64,000 nucleotides of DNA from VAZQ01 sp963835165 (GTDB lineage: Bacteria > Pseudomonadota > Alphaproteobacteria > Rhizobiales > Xanthobacteraceae): contig CAWIGD010000007.1 in NCBI GenBank assembly GCA_963835165.1, positions 1 to 64,000 of the forward strand, in the 5' to 3' direction. Within the stretch, counting starts at the first letter, position 1; the number at the start of each line of letters is the position of its first letter. Position numbers and translations under genes: made by a program. Under the pieces are notes generated by a model. That model searched no databases and was not told the DNA's origin. It saw only the letters and a list, made by a program, of their open reading frames with translations. Positions 34,693 through 43,415 of the stretch are shown piece after piece.

Positions 34693-36408
34693 TCAATCCA
34701 ACGTGAATGCGATGATGGTATTGCCGCGCTTGAAGTCGAGCTGGACGTTGCCGCCGGCGGCCACCACGACATATTGCTTGCCGCCGACGGTGTACGTGGA
34801 GGGTGGCGCATTGACGCCGGCGCCGGCATAGAAGGTCCACAGCACCTTGCCGTTGCGCGCGTCATACGCCCTGAACCTGCCGTTGCCCTCGCCGGTGAAG
34901 ACGACGCCGCCGGCGGTCGCAAGCACGCCGCCGATCATCGGTTGCGGCGTCTTCACCTGCCAGCGGATCTTGCCGGTGTTGTAGTCGACCGCGGTGATGT
35001 TGCCCCACTGCTCCTCGCTGGGGATCACCTTGAAGGCGCCGCCGAGCCAGAGCTTGCCGCCGGGATAGGGCGAGCTCTGCACCTGATAGGTCATGGGCTG
35101 GTGCAGGTTGATGGCGTAGCTCAGCCCGAGCTGCGGATTGACCGCCATGGGCGACCATTCCACGCCGCCATTGGCGCCGGGCAGCATGCGCGCGCCCTGC
35201 GCCGTTGGCAGCGTCCACATGTTCTCCTGCGGGATCATCGCGTCGGAGAAGCGGATCAGGCTGCAGTCCTTGCGGTCGTGGACATAGACATGCCCGGTCT
35301 TGCCGGCGTGCAGCACGCCCGGGATCATCTTCCCGCTCTTGTCGCGCACGTCGACCAGAACCGGGGGGCTGACCGCGTCCAGATCCCAGACGTCGTGGGC
35401 AATGTACTGGAGGTGGCAGACGTATTTTCCGGTATCGAGATCAAGCGAGACCAGCGAGTTGGTATAAAGATTGTCGCCGGGGCGCAACGAGCCGTCGAGG
35501 TCGGGCGACGGATTGCCGACGACGAAGAAGATACGATTGGTGGCAAGATCGACCGCCGGATTCTGCCACACCCCGCCGCCCAGCGTCTTGTAGGGATCGC
35601 CGGTCTTGGCGAGTTGATCCTTCTCGGCCTGGATATTGCGTTTCATGTCGCGGCCGGTGGCGTCCTTCTCCGCCCAGACCCCGACCGAATTTTCCGGAAT
35701 GGTGTCGAACGTCCACAGCAGTTTGCCGTCCTTGGCGTCGTACGCCTTCACGAATCCGCGGATGCCGTATTCGCCGCCGTTGGTGCCGATGAGCACTTTG
35801 CCCTTGACGACGGTCGGCGCCATGGTCTCGCTGTAGCCGAGCTCGGGATCGGCGATATCGGTCTGCCACACCTTGTTGCCGGTCTTGGCGTCGAGCGCGA
35901 CCATCTTCGCGTCGAGGGTGGCGAGATAGACCCTGTCCTCGTAGACCGCCACGCCGCGATTGTTCGGACCGCAGCAGTAGGTCGTGATCGGCCCGAGCGG
36001 ATGCTTGTAGTACCATAACTGCTCGCCGGTTTGCGCATTGAGCGCATAGACCTGGCTGAACGACGTCGTGACATACATGACGCCGTTCACGACGATGGGC
36101 GAGGTCTCCATCGATTCCTTGACGTCGGTCTGGAAAATCCAGGCCGGACGCAGGCGCCGGACATTGGAGGCATTGATCTGCGCCGCGGGATGATAGCGCT
36201 TCTGGGTATAGTCGCCGTTGGTGTGCAGGAAGTTGTTGCCGTCGTTCGCGGCGCGGTTGAGCATGTCCTGGGTGACATTGCTGGGCGTGATGCCGGGCCG
36301 TGCGGCCGGCCGCGTCTCCTGCTTTACCTCCTGGGCCGTCGCGAGATCCGCCGTGACCGCAAGTGCGCATGCGCCGGCGATCGCCAATGCCGTTCGGATT
36401 GGGCTCAT
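34693..36408 (-). CDS. PQQ-dependent methanol/ethanol-type dehydrogenase, predicted lanthanide type
   Basis: 571 residues from ATG 36408, which follows GGGAGGAAGACC; the longer upstream frame is rejected. Signal peptide 1-26. It has the vicinal disulfide cysteines TTYCCGPNNRGVAV (145-146) and catalytic Asp D342 in HDVWDLDAVS, with D344 completing the D-x-D motif of lanthanide-dependent enzymes. Propeller repeats such as MVALDAKTGNKVWQTDIAD and ITAVDYNTGKIRWQVKTPQ are clear. It oxidises an alcohol in the periplasm. It is followed by a diheme cytochrome gene in the same orientation. Confidence 0.88.
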   Translation of the reverse strand: MSPIRTALAIAGACALAVTADLATAQEVKQETRPAARPGITPSNVTQDMLNRAANDGNNFLHTNGDYTQKRYHPAAQINASNVRRLRPAWIFQTDVKESMETSPIVVNGVMYVTTSFSQVYALNAQTGEQLWYYKHPLGPITTYCCGPNNRGVAVYEDRVYLATLDAKMVALDAKTGNKVWQTDIADPELGYSETMAPTVVKGKVLIGTNGGEYGIRGFVKAYDAKDGKLLWTFDTIPENSVGVWAEKDATGRDMKRNIQAEKDQLAKTGDPYKTLGGGVWQNPAVDLATNRIFFVVGNPSPDLDGSLRPGDNLYTNSLVSLDLDTGKYVCHLQYIAHDVWDLDAVSPPVLVDVRDKSGKMIPGVLHAGKTGHVYVHDRKDCSLIRFSDAMIPQENMWTLPTAQGARMLPGANGGVEWSPMAVNPQLGLSYAINLHQPMTYQVQSSPYPGGKLWLGGAFKVIPSEEQWGNITAVDYNTGKIRWQVKTPQPMIGGVLATAGGVVFTGEGNGRFRAYDARNGKVLWTFYAGAGVNAPPSTYTVGGKQYVVVAAGGNVQLDFKRGNTIIAFTLD

Positions 36409-36582
36409 GGTCTTCCTCCCCGATGGACAGCTGTCAGCCCTTTGTCCCAACCGGAACGGGCAGATCTTCCTACTGTCATTGCCAAACGTGACCCTGCCCC
36501 CGGAGGCTGTCAAGGCGGATCGCAAGATCGGGCATCAGGTGGAAGGAAAATGCCCTGCGCTGTCCTGGCCTGCGAGTTCGGG

Positions 36583-37137
36583 TCACCCCGGCGGGGAATG
36601 GGCTGTGGTTTTCGCCAGCCGCGAAATCTCGGCGCCATGGTTCTGAAAATAGTGCTTGAACCAGAATGTAAACGCATCCGGGTCGCGTTCGATGCGCCGG
36701 CTGATGTCGTCGAACGACCAGTGCGCGACGTCGGCAACCTCGGCCGGGTCGGGCTTCGGCTGGGTCTCGAGTCGTCCGAAATAGACGTAGACGAATTCGT
36801 TTTCGTGCATGCCGTGGCCGAGCTCGGCCTGGTAGCGGGCGAAAAAGCCGAACGACAGCTCGCCCGTCACCCCCAGCTCTTCTCCGAGCCGGCGGCGCGC
36901 CGCGACCAAGGTGCGTTCGCCCGGGCGCGGATGGCCGCAGCAGGAGTTCGCCCACAGCCCGCCCGAGTGATATTTTTTCGGACTGCGCTGCTGCAGCACG
37001 ATCCGTCCGTGGTCGTCCACCATGAAGATCGAGAACGCGCGGTGCAGCAGGCCGCTGCGGTGAACGGCGGTCTTGCCGCCGGTGCCGGTGGCGCGGTTGT
37101 GCTCGTCGACCAGGATGAGTTGCTCTTCTGTGATCAT
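36583..37137 (-). CDS. idi: isopentenyl-diphosphate delta-isomerase, type I
   Basis: 184 residues, Nudix-fold IDI-1. The catalytic Cys lies in WANSCCGHPRPGE and the catalytic Glu in HENEFVYVYFGRL; metal-binding histidines are in KYHSGG and GHP. It interconverts IPP and DMAPP. The ATG overlaps the paaK stop (ATGA), so it is the last gene of a thioesterase-paaK-idi operon, an odd place for an isoprenoid gene. DMAPP/DMAP is also the prenyl donor for UbiX, encoded 12 kb away. Confidence 0.92.
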   Translation of the reverse strand: MITEEQLILVDEHNRATGTGGKTAVHRSGLLHRAFSIFMVDDHGRIVLQQRSPKKYHSGGLWANSCCGHPRPGERTLVAARRRLGEELGVTGELSFGFFARYQAELGHGMHENEFVYVYFGRLETQPKPDPAEVADVAHWSFDDISRRIERDPDAFTFWFKHYFQNHGAEISRLAKTTAHSPPG

Positions 37138-38471
37138 GGCTTGTTCGCTTGCCGCAAGTCCTTGACGCGCACCGCCTTGCCCTGCGAGCGCGGGACCTCG
37201 CCCGGCGCCTTGAGCACGACGTCGCAGGTCACGCCCACCATCGACTTGATGTGATTGCGCACGTCGGCGGCAATCTTGGCGACGAACGCCTCATCGAGAG
37301 GGGCAGGGGGCGCGAGCTCCACCTCGATCGTGATGGCATCCATCGGGCCGTCCCGGGTGAGCACGAGCTGATAGTGGGGCGCGAGCCCGGGGAAGCCGAC
37401 CAGGAAGGCCTCGACCTGGGATGGATAGACGTTGACCCCGCGGATGATCAGCATGTCGTCGCTGCGCCCGGTCACGCGCATCATCCGGCGATGGGTGCGC
37501 CCGCACGCGCACGGCTCCTCGATCAGGCGCGTGATGTCGCGCGTGCGATAGCGCAGCATCGGCAGCGCTTCCTTGGTCAGGGTGGTGACGACGAGCTCGC
37601 CGGTGCCGCCTGCCGGCAGCGGCTGCGTGGTTTCGGGGTCGATCACCTCGCAGAAGAAGTGATCTTCCCAGACGTGCAGCCCGTACTGCGCCTGGTGGCA
37701 TTCGCTGGAGACGCCCGGCCCGATGATCTCGGAGAGGCCATAGGTGTCCATGGCCTTGATGCCGAATTTCGCTTCGAGGTCGCCGCGCATGGCGTCGCTC
37801 CAGGGCTCGGCGCCAAAGCATCCATAACGCAACGAAAGCTTGCGCAGGTCGACCCCCATGCCTTCCGCAACCTCGGCGATGTTGAGGGCGTAAGACGGCG
37901 TCGCGCCCAGAATGCGTGCGCCGAAATCCTTCATCAGCATGACCTGCCGTTCGGTGGCGCCGCCGGAGATCGGCACGGTGGTCAGACCGAGCCGCTCGGC
38001 GCCGTAGTGGAATCCAAGCCCGCCGGTGAACAGCCCGTAGCCGTAGGCATTGTGGAAGACGTCGCCGGGCTTGGCGCCCATGCAGGCGAGCGAGCGGGCC
38101 ATCAGCTCCGCCCACAGCGCGAGGTCGGCTCTGGTATAGCCGACGACGGTCGGTTTGCCGGTCGTTCCCGAGGAGGCGTGCAGCCGCACCAGCTCCTCCC
38201 GCGGCACCGCGAACAGGCCGAAGGGGTAATTGTCGCGCAGGTCCGATTTGACCGTGAACGGGAAACGGGCGATGTCGGCGAGCGTCTTGAGATCGTCCGG
38301 CCGCGCGCCGGCCGCGTCGAGCCTTGTGCGGAAATGCGGAACCTTGGCATAGGCGCGCGCGATGGTCTGTTGCAGGCGACGAAGCTGCAACGCCGCGAGA
38401 TCGCCGCGCGCCATCGTCTCGGCGGCGCGATCGAACATGAACGTCTCATCGCTGCGAACTGTGCCCGCCAT
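37134..38471 (-). CDS. paaK: phenylacetate-CoA ligase
   Basis: 445 residues, ANL-superfamily acyl-CoA ligase of the PaaK subgroup. The P-loop is SSGTTGKPTVVGYT; motifs FHNAYGYGLFTGG, DTYGLSEIIGPGV and RSDDMLIIRGVNVYPSQVE are diagnostic. It activates phenylacetate or a related aryl acid with ATP and CoA. Start at 38471 (MAGTVRSDE) is four bases after the thioesterase stop. The classic paaABCDE ring-epoxidation genes are not in the window, so the downstream route may be different. Confidence 0.88.
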   Translation of the reverse strand: MAGTVRSDETFMFDRAAETMARGDLAALQLRRLQQTIARAYAKVPHFRTRLDAAGARPDDLKTLADIARFPFTVKSDLRDNYPFGLFAVPREELVRLHASSGTTGKPTVVGYTRADLALWAELMARSLACMGAKPGDVFHNAYGYGLFTGGLGFHYGAERLGLTTVPISGGATERQVMLMKDFGARILGATPSYALNIAEVAEGMGVDLRKLSLRYGCFGAEPWSDAMRGDLEAKFGIKAMDTYGLSEIIGPGVSSECHQAQYGLHVWEDHFFCEVIDPETTQPLPAGGTGELVVTTLTKEALPMLRYRTRDITRLIEEPCACGRTHRRMMRVTGRSDDMLIIRGVNVYPSQVEAFLVGFPGLAPHYQLVLTRDGPMDAITIEVELAPPAPLDEAFVAKIAADVRNHIKSMVGVTCDVVLKAPGEVPRSQGKAVRVKDLRQANKP

Positions 38472-38475
38472 GCCT

Positions 38476-38889
38476 TCACCCCGACAATGCGGCGAATCGC
38501 GCGGCCTTCGCTTTGAGCCGCTCGAACGTCTTGGCCTTGTCGACGACGAACCGGGTGTGGGTGCCGGCGCCGACCTGGTCGAGCTCGTCCTTGACCGAGG
38601 TTTCAAAGAAAACCTTGCGCCCGTCCACCGCCGTGACCCGCACCGTGATCTCGACCGTCATGCCCATGAGCGTGGGAGCGAGATGCTTGACCGCGACCTC
38701 CATGCCGACCGAATCCTCGCCGGCGTCGGCATGCTCGATGATGAGCTCGCGGCAGGTGTGTTCGATGTCGAGGATCATGGACGGCGTTCCATAGGTGCGC
38801 GCCTCCTCGCCCATGAAACCGATGGTGCGCTCGCGGCCGATCGTGATGCGGTTGACCCGGGACGCTCCGGGCCGAAGGCTTGGCTTCAT
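38476..38889 (-). CDS. hotdog-fold acyl-CoA thioesterase (FlK-like)
   Basis: 137 residues. It contains TIGFMGEEARTYGTPSMILDIE followed by SVGMEVAVKHLAPTLMGMTVEITVRV and the end of a hotdog helix. This is the layout of fluoroacetyl-CoA thioesterase FlK and related regulators of acyl-CoA pools. It is the first gene of the leftward operon with paaK and idi, and probably releases CoA from stalled aryl-acyl thioesters. Confidence 0.75.
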   Translation of the reverse strand: MKPSLRPGASRVNRITIGRERTIGFMGEEARTYGTPSMILDIEHTCRELIIEHADAGEDSVGMEVAVKHLAPTLMGMTVEITVRVTAVDGRKVFFETSVKDELDQVGAGTHTRFVVDKAKTFERLKAKAARFAALSG

Positions 38890-39133
38890 CTGTCTGCTCC
38901 CTCACGGCCGTATAACCGGAAAATCTGCCAAAGTGCGAGATAAAGTACGAGCGGTATCGCGCCGTCGCGGACGGGGCCCACGCGACCGAGGGATTCAAGT
39001 CGCTTGTTCGCGATCAGGCAAGCGGATGCCCCGCGATGCCATTCCACAGGCTTCGAGCAAGCAACGTTGAGGCGGGATCGATGACGCACTACACTCGCTC
39101 GCATCGCCATTTCCGACCGGTCGTTTCCCACCC

Positions 39134-40120
39134 ATGATCAGTCCGTCCGCGCTCGCCCCCTACGCGCACCATACGCTTCCCGAAGCCGTCATTCCCGAGC
39201 TTCCGGGCTGTTACCGGGGGAAGGTGCGCGAGAACTACGATCTTGCCAACGGCACACGCATCCTCATCGCCACCGATCGCATCAGCGCCTTCGATCGCAA
39301 CCTGGCGGTCATTCCGCTCAAGGGCCAGGTGCTGACGCAGACCGCGCGCTTCTGGTTCGAGGGCACGCAAGGCCTCTGTCCCAACCATGTGATCGAATAT
39401 CCCGATCCCAACGTGCTGGTGTGCAAGCGGCTCGCAATGATGCCGGTCGAGATCGTGGTCCGCGACTATCTGGCCGGCACCACGTCGACCTCCATCTTGC
39501 AGATGTACAAGAAGGGCGAGCGCGAAATGTATGGCCACCGGTTCGCGGAGGGCCTGCGCGACAACGAGAAGCTTCCGTGCACGATTATCACGCCCACCAC
39601 CAAGGCGGCGCATGGCGCGCATGACGCGCCGCTCAGCGCGCAGGACATTCTGGCGCGCAAGCTGCTGACCGAGGCGCAGTGGAAGGAGGTGGCGGACAAG
39701 GCCTTGGCCTTGTTTGCCTGCGGGCGCGAGACCGCCGCCCGGCAGGGGCTGATCCTGGTCGATACCAAGTATGAGTTCGGCTTCGACGAAAAGGGTGCGA
39801 TCGTGCTGGCCGACGAGGTCCACACGCCCGACAGCAGCCGCTACTGGTTGTCGGCGAGCTACCCGGCGCGCTTCGCCGCCGGCACGCCGCCGGAGACGCT
39901 GGACAAGGATTTCGTGCGGCGTTGGGTGGCGGCGCGCTGCGATCCCTACACCGGCCCGATTCCCGAGATTCCGCCGGAGATCATCCTGCAGGCCGCGGCC
40001 ACGTATATCGATGTCTATGAAAAACTCACCGGCCGCGAGTTTGCGTTGCCGGACCTCTCGGTCCCGCCGCTCGCGCGCGTGCGCGCCAACCTGACGAAAT
40101 ATTTCGAGCAAGCCGCCTAG
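39134..40120 (+). CDS. purC: phosphoribosylaminoimidazole-succinocarboxamide synthase
   Basis: 328 residues, the longer form of SAICAR synthetase. Motifs: YRGKVRENYDL (nucleotide loop), ATDRISAFD, EIVVRDYLAGT, LVDTKYEFG and DEVHTPDSSRYW. It joins CAIR and aspartate in purine synthesis. No strong ribosome site precedes the ATG. It appears to be an unlinked housekeeping gene, divergent from the paaK operon across 244 bases and followed by an unrelated dioxygenase-like gene. Confidence 0.93.
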   Translation: MISPSALAPYAHHTLPEAVIPELPGCYRGKVRENYDLANGTRILIATDRISAFDRNLAVIPLKGQVLTQTARFWFEGTQGLCPNHVIEYPDPNVLVCKRLAMMPVEIVVRDYLAGTTSTSILQMYKKGEREMYGHRFAEGLRDNEKLPCTIITPTTKAAHGAHDAPLSAQDILARKLLTEAQWKEVADKALALFACGRETAARQGLILVDTKYEFGFDEKGAIVLADEVHTPDSSRYWLSASYPARFAAGTPPETLDKDFVRRWVAARCDPYTGPIPEIPPEIILQAAATYIDVYEKLTGREFALPDLSVPPLARVRANLTKYFEQAA

Positions 40121-40227
40121 CGCGGCTGCCTTCGGGCGCCATGCCGGACGAGGGCGCCCCGTGCCGGCTCTCGCTGCCGGGCGCTTCTTTTGCCACAATA
40201 CCGGTTCGAGTAACGTGGAGCGCCGTG

Positions 40228-41640
40228 ATGATCGCACGCGAGACCGATGCAGCAGCCGTGGAATGCCTCGCGACGGCGGGCCTGTCCGCCGGCGATGTCC
40301 GCGACTGGCTGCAGGCGGAACCTGGCGAGACCACGGATTTTCCCGCCGACCGCAGGAAATTCTCGACCTACTGGCAGAAGGCGTCGCGCCTGCTGGGGCG
40401 GCTGCCGCACAAGCCGCGCCGCAATGAGAGCGAGCACGCCGCTGCGCGCACCATCCAGGAGCGGGCGCGGGAGGCCAGGGTGCGGTTTCTTCGCCGCCAC
40501 GGCGATGCCGTCTATGACGCGCTGACGGTGCGGCGGTCGCGCTTCGTGCGGGTCGAGGATCTCGTGATCAGGGCCGCGGGCGTGGTTCCTGGCCTGGTGC
40601 CCACGGCGCAGGAGATCGCGGCGGAGGAGGGCTGCCTTCAGCGCGACAAGGGCGGCCTCGAGATCGATCAGGGCCTGTTCCTGTCCGCCGTGCTCGGCAG
40701 CGCACGCTCCGGGCGGCATCTCTGTCACGCCATGCTGCTGCCGCGGCCCGATGCCGAGGCGCTGCTGCCGCAATTCGTGCGCGACGGCGCGGTGGAACTC
40801 GAGGGCGCATCGGTGCGCCGCGTCGGCAAAGCCGCGGTGGTGACGCAGAGCAATCCGCGCTTTCTCAACGCGGAGGATCAGACCTCGCTCGACGGCGCGG
40901 AGATCTGCGTCGATCTTGCGCTGCTCGACCCCGCCACCGAGATCGCGGTCATGCGCGGTGCGGTCGTGGAGCATCAGAAATACCAGGGGCGCCATGTATT
41001 CGGCGCCGGCATCAATCTCACCCATCTCTATCATGGCCGCATCCCGTTCGTTTGGTATCTGCAGCGCGACCTCGGCTACGTGAACAAGATCTATCGCGGG
41101 CTGGCCTTTCCCGACGATGCGCCGCCCGACGAGTTCGGCGGCGAGACCATCGAGAAGCCGTGGATTGCCGCGGTCGAGGCGTTCGCCATCGGCGGCCATT
41201 GCCAGGCGTTGCTGGTGATGGATTACGTACTGGCCGAGCGCACCGCCTTCCTGACCTTGCCCGCGCGCAAGGAGGGCATCATCCCCGGCGCCGCGAATAT
41301 GCGCTTGCCCCGCTTCACCGGCGACCGCATCGCGCGCCAGGCCATCCAGTACGAACGCCGCATCGAATGCGACAGTCCTGAGGGACGCCTGATTTGCGAC
41401 GAGATCGTCGAGACCGGCGAGATGGACGCGGCGATCGCGCGGGTGGTGCAGGGACTGACCAGTTCGGGCGTGGTGAGCGCCGCCGGGAACCGGCGCGCAT
41501 TCCGCGTGACCCAGGAGCCGCTCGACATGTTCCGCTCATACTTCGCGGTCTATGCGCGCGAGCAGGCCTATTGCCACTTCAGCCCGGCCTTGATCTCCAA
41601 TCTCGAGCGCTACTGGAACGCGCAGAGCCGCAAGCCGTGA
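40228..41640 (+). CDS. DpgC-like crotonase-fold dioxygenase
   Basis: 470 residues from ATG 40228 (GGAG seven bases upstream). The C-terminal 260 residues are a crotonase domain. The stretch RHVFGAGINLTHLYHGRIPFV, RDLGYVNKIYRGL, KPWIAAVEAFAIGGHCQALLV and PARKEGIIPGAANMRLPRF closely follows DpgC, the cofactor-free (3,5-dihydroxyphenyl)acetyl-CoA 1,2-dioxygenase. The long helical N-terminal domain, which DpgC also has, is present. DpgC turns an aryl-acetyl-CoA into an arylglyoxylate using O2 alone. Nearby paaK could supply aryl-acetyl-CoA, but the true substrate is unproven. Confidence 0.8.
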   Translation: MIARETDAAAVECLATAGLSAGDVRDWLQAEPGETTDFPADRRKFSTYWQKASRLLGRLPHKPRRNESEHAAARTIQERAREARVRFLRRHGDAVYDALTVRRSRFVRVEDLVIRAAGVVPGLVPTAQEIAAEEGCLQRDKGGLEIDQGLFLSAVLGSARSGRHLCHAMLLPRPDAEALLPQFVRDGAVELEGASVRRVGKAAVVTQSNPRFLNAEDQTSLDGAEICVDLALLDPATEIAVMRGAVVEHQKYQGRHVFGAGINLTHLYHGRIPFVWYLQRDLGYVNKIYRGLAFPDDAPPDEFGGETIEKPWIAAVEAFAIGGHCQALLVMDYVLAERTAFLTLPARKEGIIPGAANMRLPRFTGDRIARQAIQYERRIECDSPEGRLICDEIVETGEMDAAIARVVQGLTSSGVVSAAGNRRAFRVTQEPLDMFRSYFAVYAREQAYCHFSPALISNLERYWNAQSRKP

Positions 41641-41726
41641 TGTCGCAGGCATGCTGCTTGGCGCTGCGGTGAAAATGCTCTACGCCGGTCGAAAGGCTTG
41701 CGACAAAGCCGCAGGAGGAACGCGCC

Positions 41727-42680
41727 ATGATCAAGACTACCCTTCGGCTTGCCTGTATCGCCACGCTTGCACTGGCGTGTGCGCCGGCATTTGGGCAAGA
41801 CACGCTGAAGGTCGCGGTCGGCCAACGCGGACTGTGGGATACGGCGATATCCGATATCGGTCAGCGCGCCGGTATTTTCAAGAAGCACGGCCTGACGCTC
41901 GAAATCCTCTATACCCAGGGCGCCGGCGAGACCCAGCAGGCCGTGATCTCCGGCAGCGTCGAGATCGGGGTCGGGGCAGGCGTCATGGGGGTTCTGAGCG
42001 CCTATTCGAAAGGCGCGCCGGTCCGCGTCATCGGCGCCGAGATCACCGGTGCCGGCGACTTGTATTGGTACGTGAAGGCCAACTCGCCGATCAAGACGCT
42101 GAACGATACCAATGGGAAGAGCATCGCCTACTCGACCAACGGCTCCTCCACGCATGGCGTCGTTACCGCCTTCATCAAGCAGTATGGGGTCTCGGCCAAC
42201 GCGACCGCGACCGGAGGGCCCCCTGCAACGCTCACGGCCGTCATGTCCGGACAGGTCGACGTCGGCTGGGCGGCGCCTCCGTTCGGTCTCGATCTGCTGG
42301 ACCGCAACGAGATCCGCAAGATTGCCACTGGCAATGACACGCTGTTCAAAGGGCAAACGGTCAGGCTCCTCATCACCAATACCCAGACCTTGGAAGGCCG
42401 CAAGGACGCCATCGAGCGATACATGCAGGCCTACCGCGAAACTGTGGACTGGATGTATTCGGATCCCGCCGCGTTGAAGATTTACGCCGAGTTTGCCTCC
42501 ATCACGGAGGCAAGGGCTAAACGGATTCGCGACGAGTTTTTTCCCAAATCGTCCGTGTCTCCGGACGAGATCACGGGCCTCGATCTCATCGTTCCCGATG
42601 CGGTCAACCTGAAATTCACCGCTGCGCCGCTGACCAAGGAGCAGCTCGCGGGCTTGATCAAGATTCCGCCCCGGAAGTGA
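41727..42680 (+). CDS. orphan ABC substrate-binding protein (NMT1/SsuA type)
   Basis: 317 residues with a signal peptide (1-21, ending PAFGQ) and the type II periplasmic fold: LKVAVGQRGLWDTAISDIGQRAGIFKKHGL, then GAGETQQAVISGSVEIGVG and VDVGWAAPPFGLDLL. These bind sulfonates, nitriles, thiamine precursors or aromatic acids. The ribosome site is AGGAGGA. No permease or ATPase is adjacent. Its place just before the MarR/UbiD pair suggests that it captures an aromatic substrate. Confidence 0.85.
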   Translation: MIKTTLRLACIATLALACAPAFGQDTLKVAVGQRGLWDTAISDIGQRAGIFKKHGLTLEILYTQGAGETQQAVISGSVEIGVGAGVMGVLSAYSKGAPVRVIGAEITGAGDLYWYVKANSPIKTLNDTNGKSIAYSTNGSSTHGVVTAFIKQYGVSANATATGGPPATLTAVMSGQVDVGWAAPPFGLDLLDRNEIRKIATGNDTLFKGQTVRLLITNTQTLEGRKDAIERYMQAYRETVDWMYSDPAALKIYAEFASITEARAKRIRDEFFPKSSVSPDEITGLDLIVPDAVNLKFTAAPLTKEQLAGLIKIPPRK

Positions 42681-42730
42681 TCTTTGGCGCGATCGGGCGG
42701 CGCGCGCACGCGGTTCCGTGCGCGGGGCGG

Positions 42731-43279
42731 CTACGTCTTGATCCGGTCGAGATTGGCGGTCATGCGCGTGATCACGCGACGGAACAGCGCAAGCTCGCCG
42801 CGGCTGATGCCGGTCTCCGCTGCATCGGTGATGCCGCGCGCGAGCGTCAGCAACTCCGTGCGCAGCCGCTGCGCCTTCGGGGTCAGCCACACATGCGAGC
42901 GGCGCCGGTCGTCGGTGCTGCGCACCCGGCGGATCAGCCCGGACTTCTCCATGGTGCGCAGCGCGATGACGGTGGTCGGCTCCATGGTGCCGACGCGCGC
43001 CGAGAGCTCGCGCTGCGACAATCCGTCCTCGTTCCACAGCACGCGCAGGAAGTACCACTGGCCGCGCGCGACGCCGTAGGAAGCGATGCGCTTCTCCAGG
43101 AGGCGTTGGAACGCCCGGTTCGCATCGCGCACCAGAAAGCCCGAGCTCTCCGCCAGCGGGAATTCCACGTGGGCCACTGCCGCCTTTCGGTTCCTGCTGC
43201 TTCGGCGCGATGCCACGCGGCCCCTCACTTCAAAGCTGCAACGCCGGCTGCGTTGACAAGATTTCGGTTTCCGGGACAT
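42731..43279 (-). CDS. MarR-family transcriptional regulator
   Basis: About 182 residues; the C-terminal 140 are a MarR winged helix (GQWYFLRVLWNEDGLSQRELSARVG, PTTVIALRTMEKSGLIRRVRSTDDRRRSHVWLTP). The start is uncertain: ATG 43279 (MSRKPKS) has no ribosome site and sits in the promoter region of the divergent gene, so the GTG at 43228 may be used instead. It is divergent from a UbiD gene with a palindromic operator between them. It is expected to repress the UbiD gene until an aromatic ligand binds. Confidence 0.85.
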   Translation of the reverse strand: MSRKPKSCQRSRRCSFEVRGRVASRRSSRNRKAAVAHVEFPLAESSGFLVRDANRAFQRLLEKRIASYGVARGQWYFLRVLWNEDGLSQRELSARVGTMEPTTVIALRTMEKSGLIRRVRSTDDRRRSHVWLTPKAQRLRTELLTLARGITDAAETGISRGELALFRRVITRMTANLDRIKT

Positions 43280-43282
43280 AAT
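43253..43282 (+). promoter_or_regulatory. sigma-70 promoter for the first UbiD gene
   Basis: A perfect -35 TTGACA (43253-43258) and -10 CATAAT (43277-43282) are 18 bases apart, pointing to the UbiD gene 130 bases downstream. The -10 abuts the palindrome that begins at 43282, so a bound repressor would cover the transcription start. Confidence 0.65.
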
Positions 43283-43299
43283 ACTTAGAAATCTATGTA
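43282..43299. promoter_or_regulatory. MarR-type operator
   Basis: TACTTAGAAATCTATGTA has the symmetric form TAC-n-TAGA-nn-TCTA-n-GTA: 14 of 18 positions are symmetric, with spacing typical of MarR dimers. It overlaps the -10 end and start point of the UbiD promoter and the 5' end of the marR-like gene, so it could control both. Confidence 0.65.
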
Positions 43300-43415
43300 A
43301 TGGAACTCCCAGCGCCCCCAACAAGTGCCGGCGCGGCGGTTCGGAGCGGATTTCACTTTTTCCCAAAGGCCGGCGGAGGACTCTCGCCGCCCCACATCAG
43401 GAGATTTCACGAGCC

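Noticed and set aside
34345..36018. 557-codon plus-strand open frame
   Set aside because: Antisense to the PQQ dehydrogenase, whose motifs are unmistakable; the plus frame shows only low-complexity composition.
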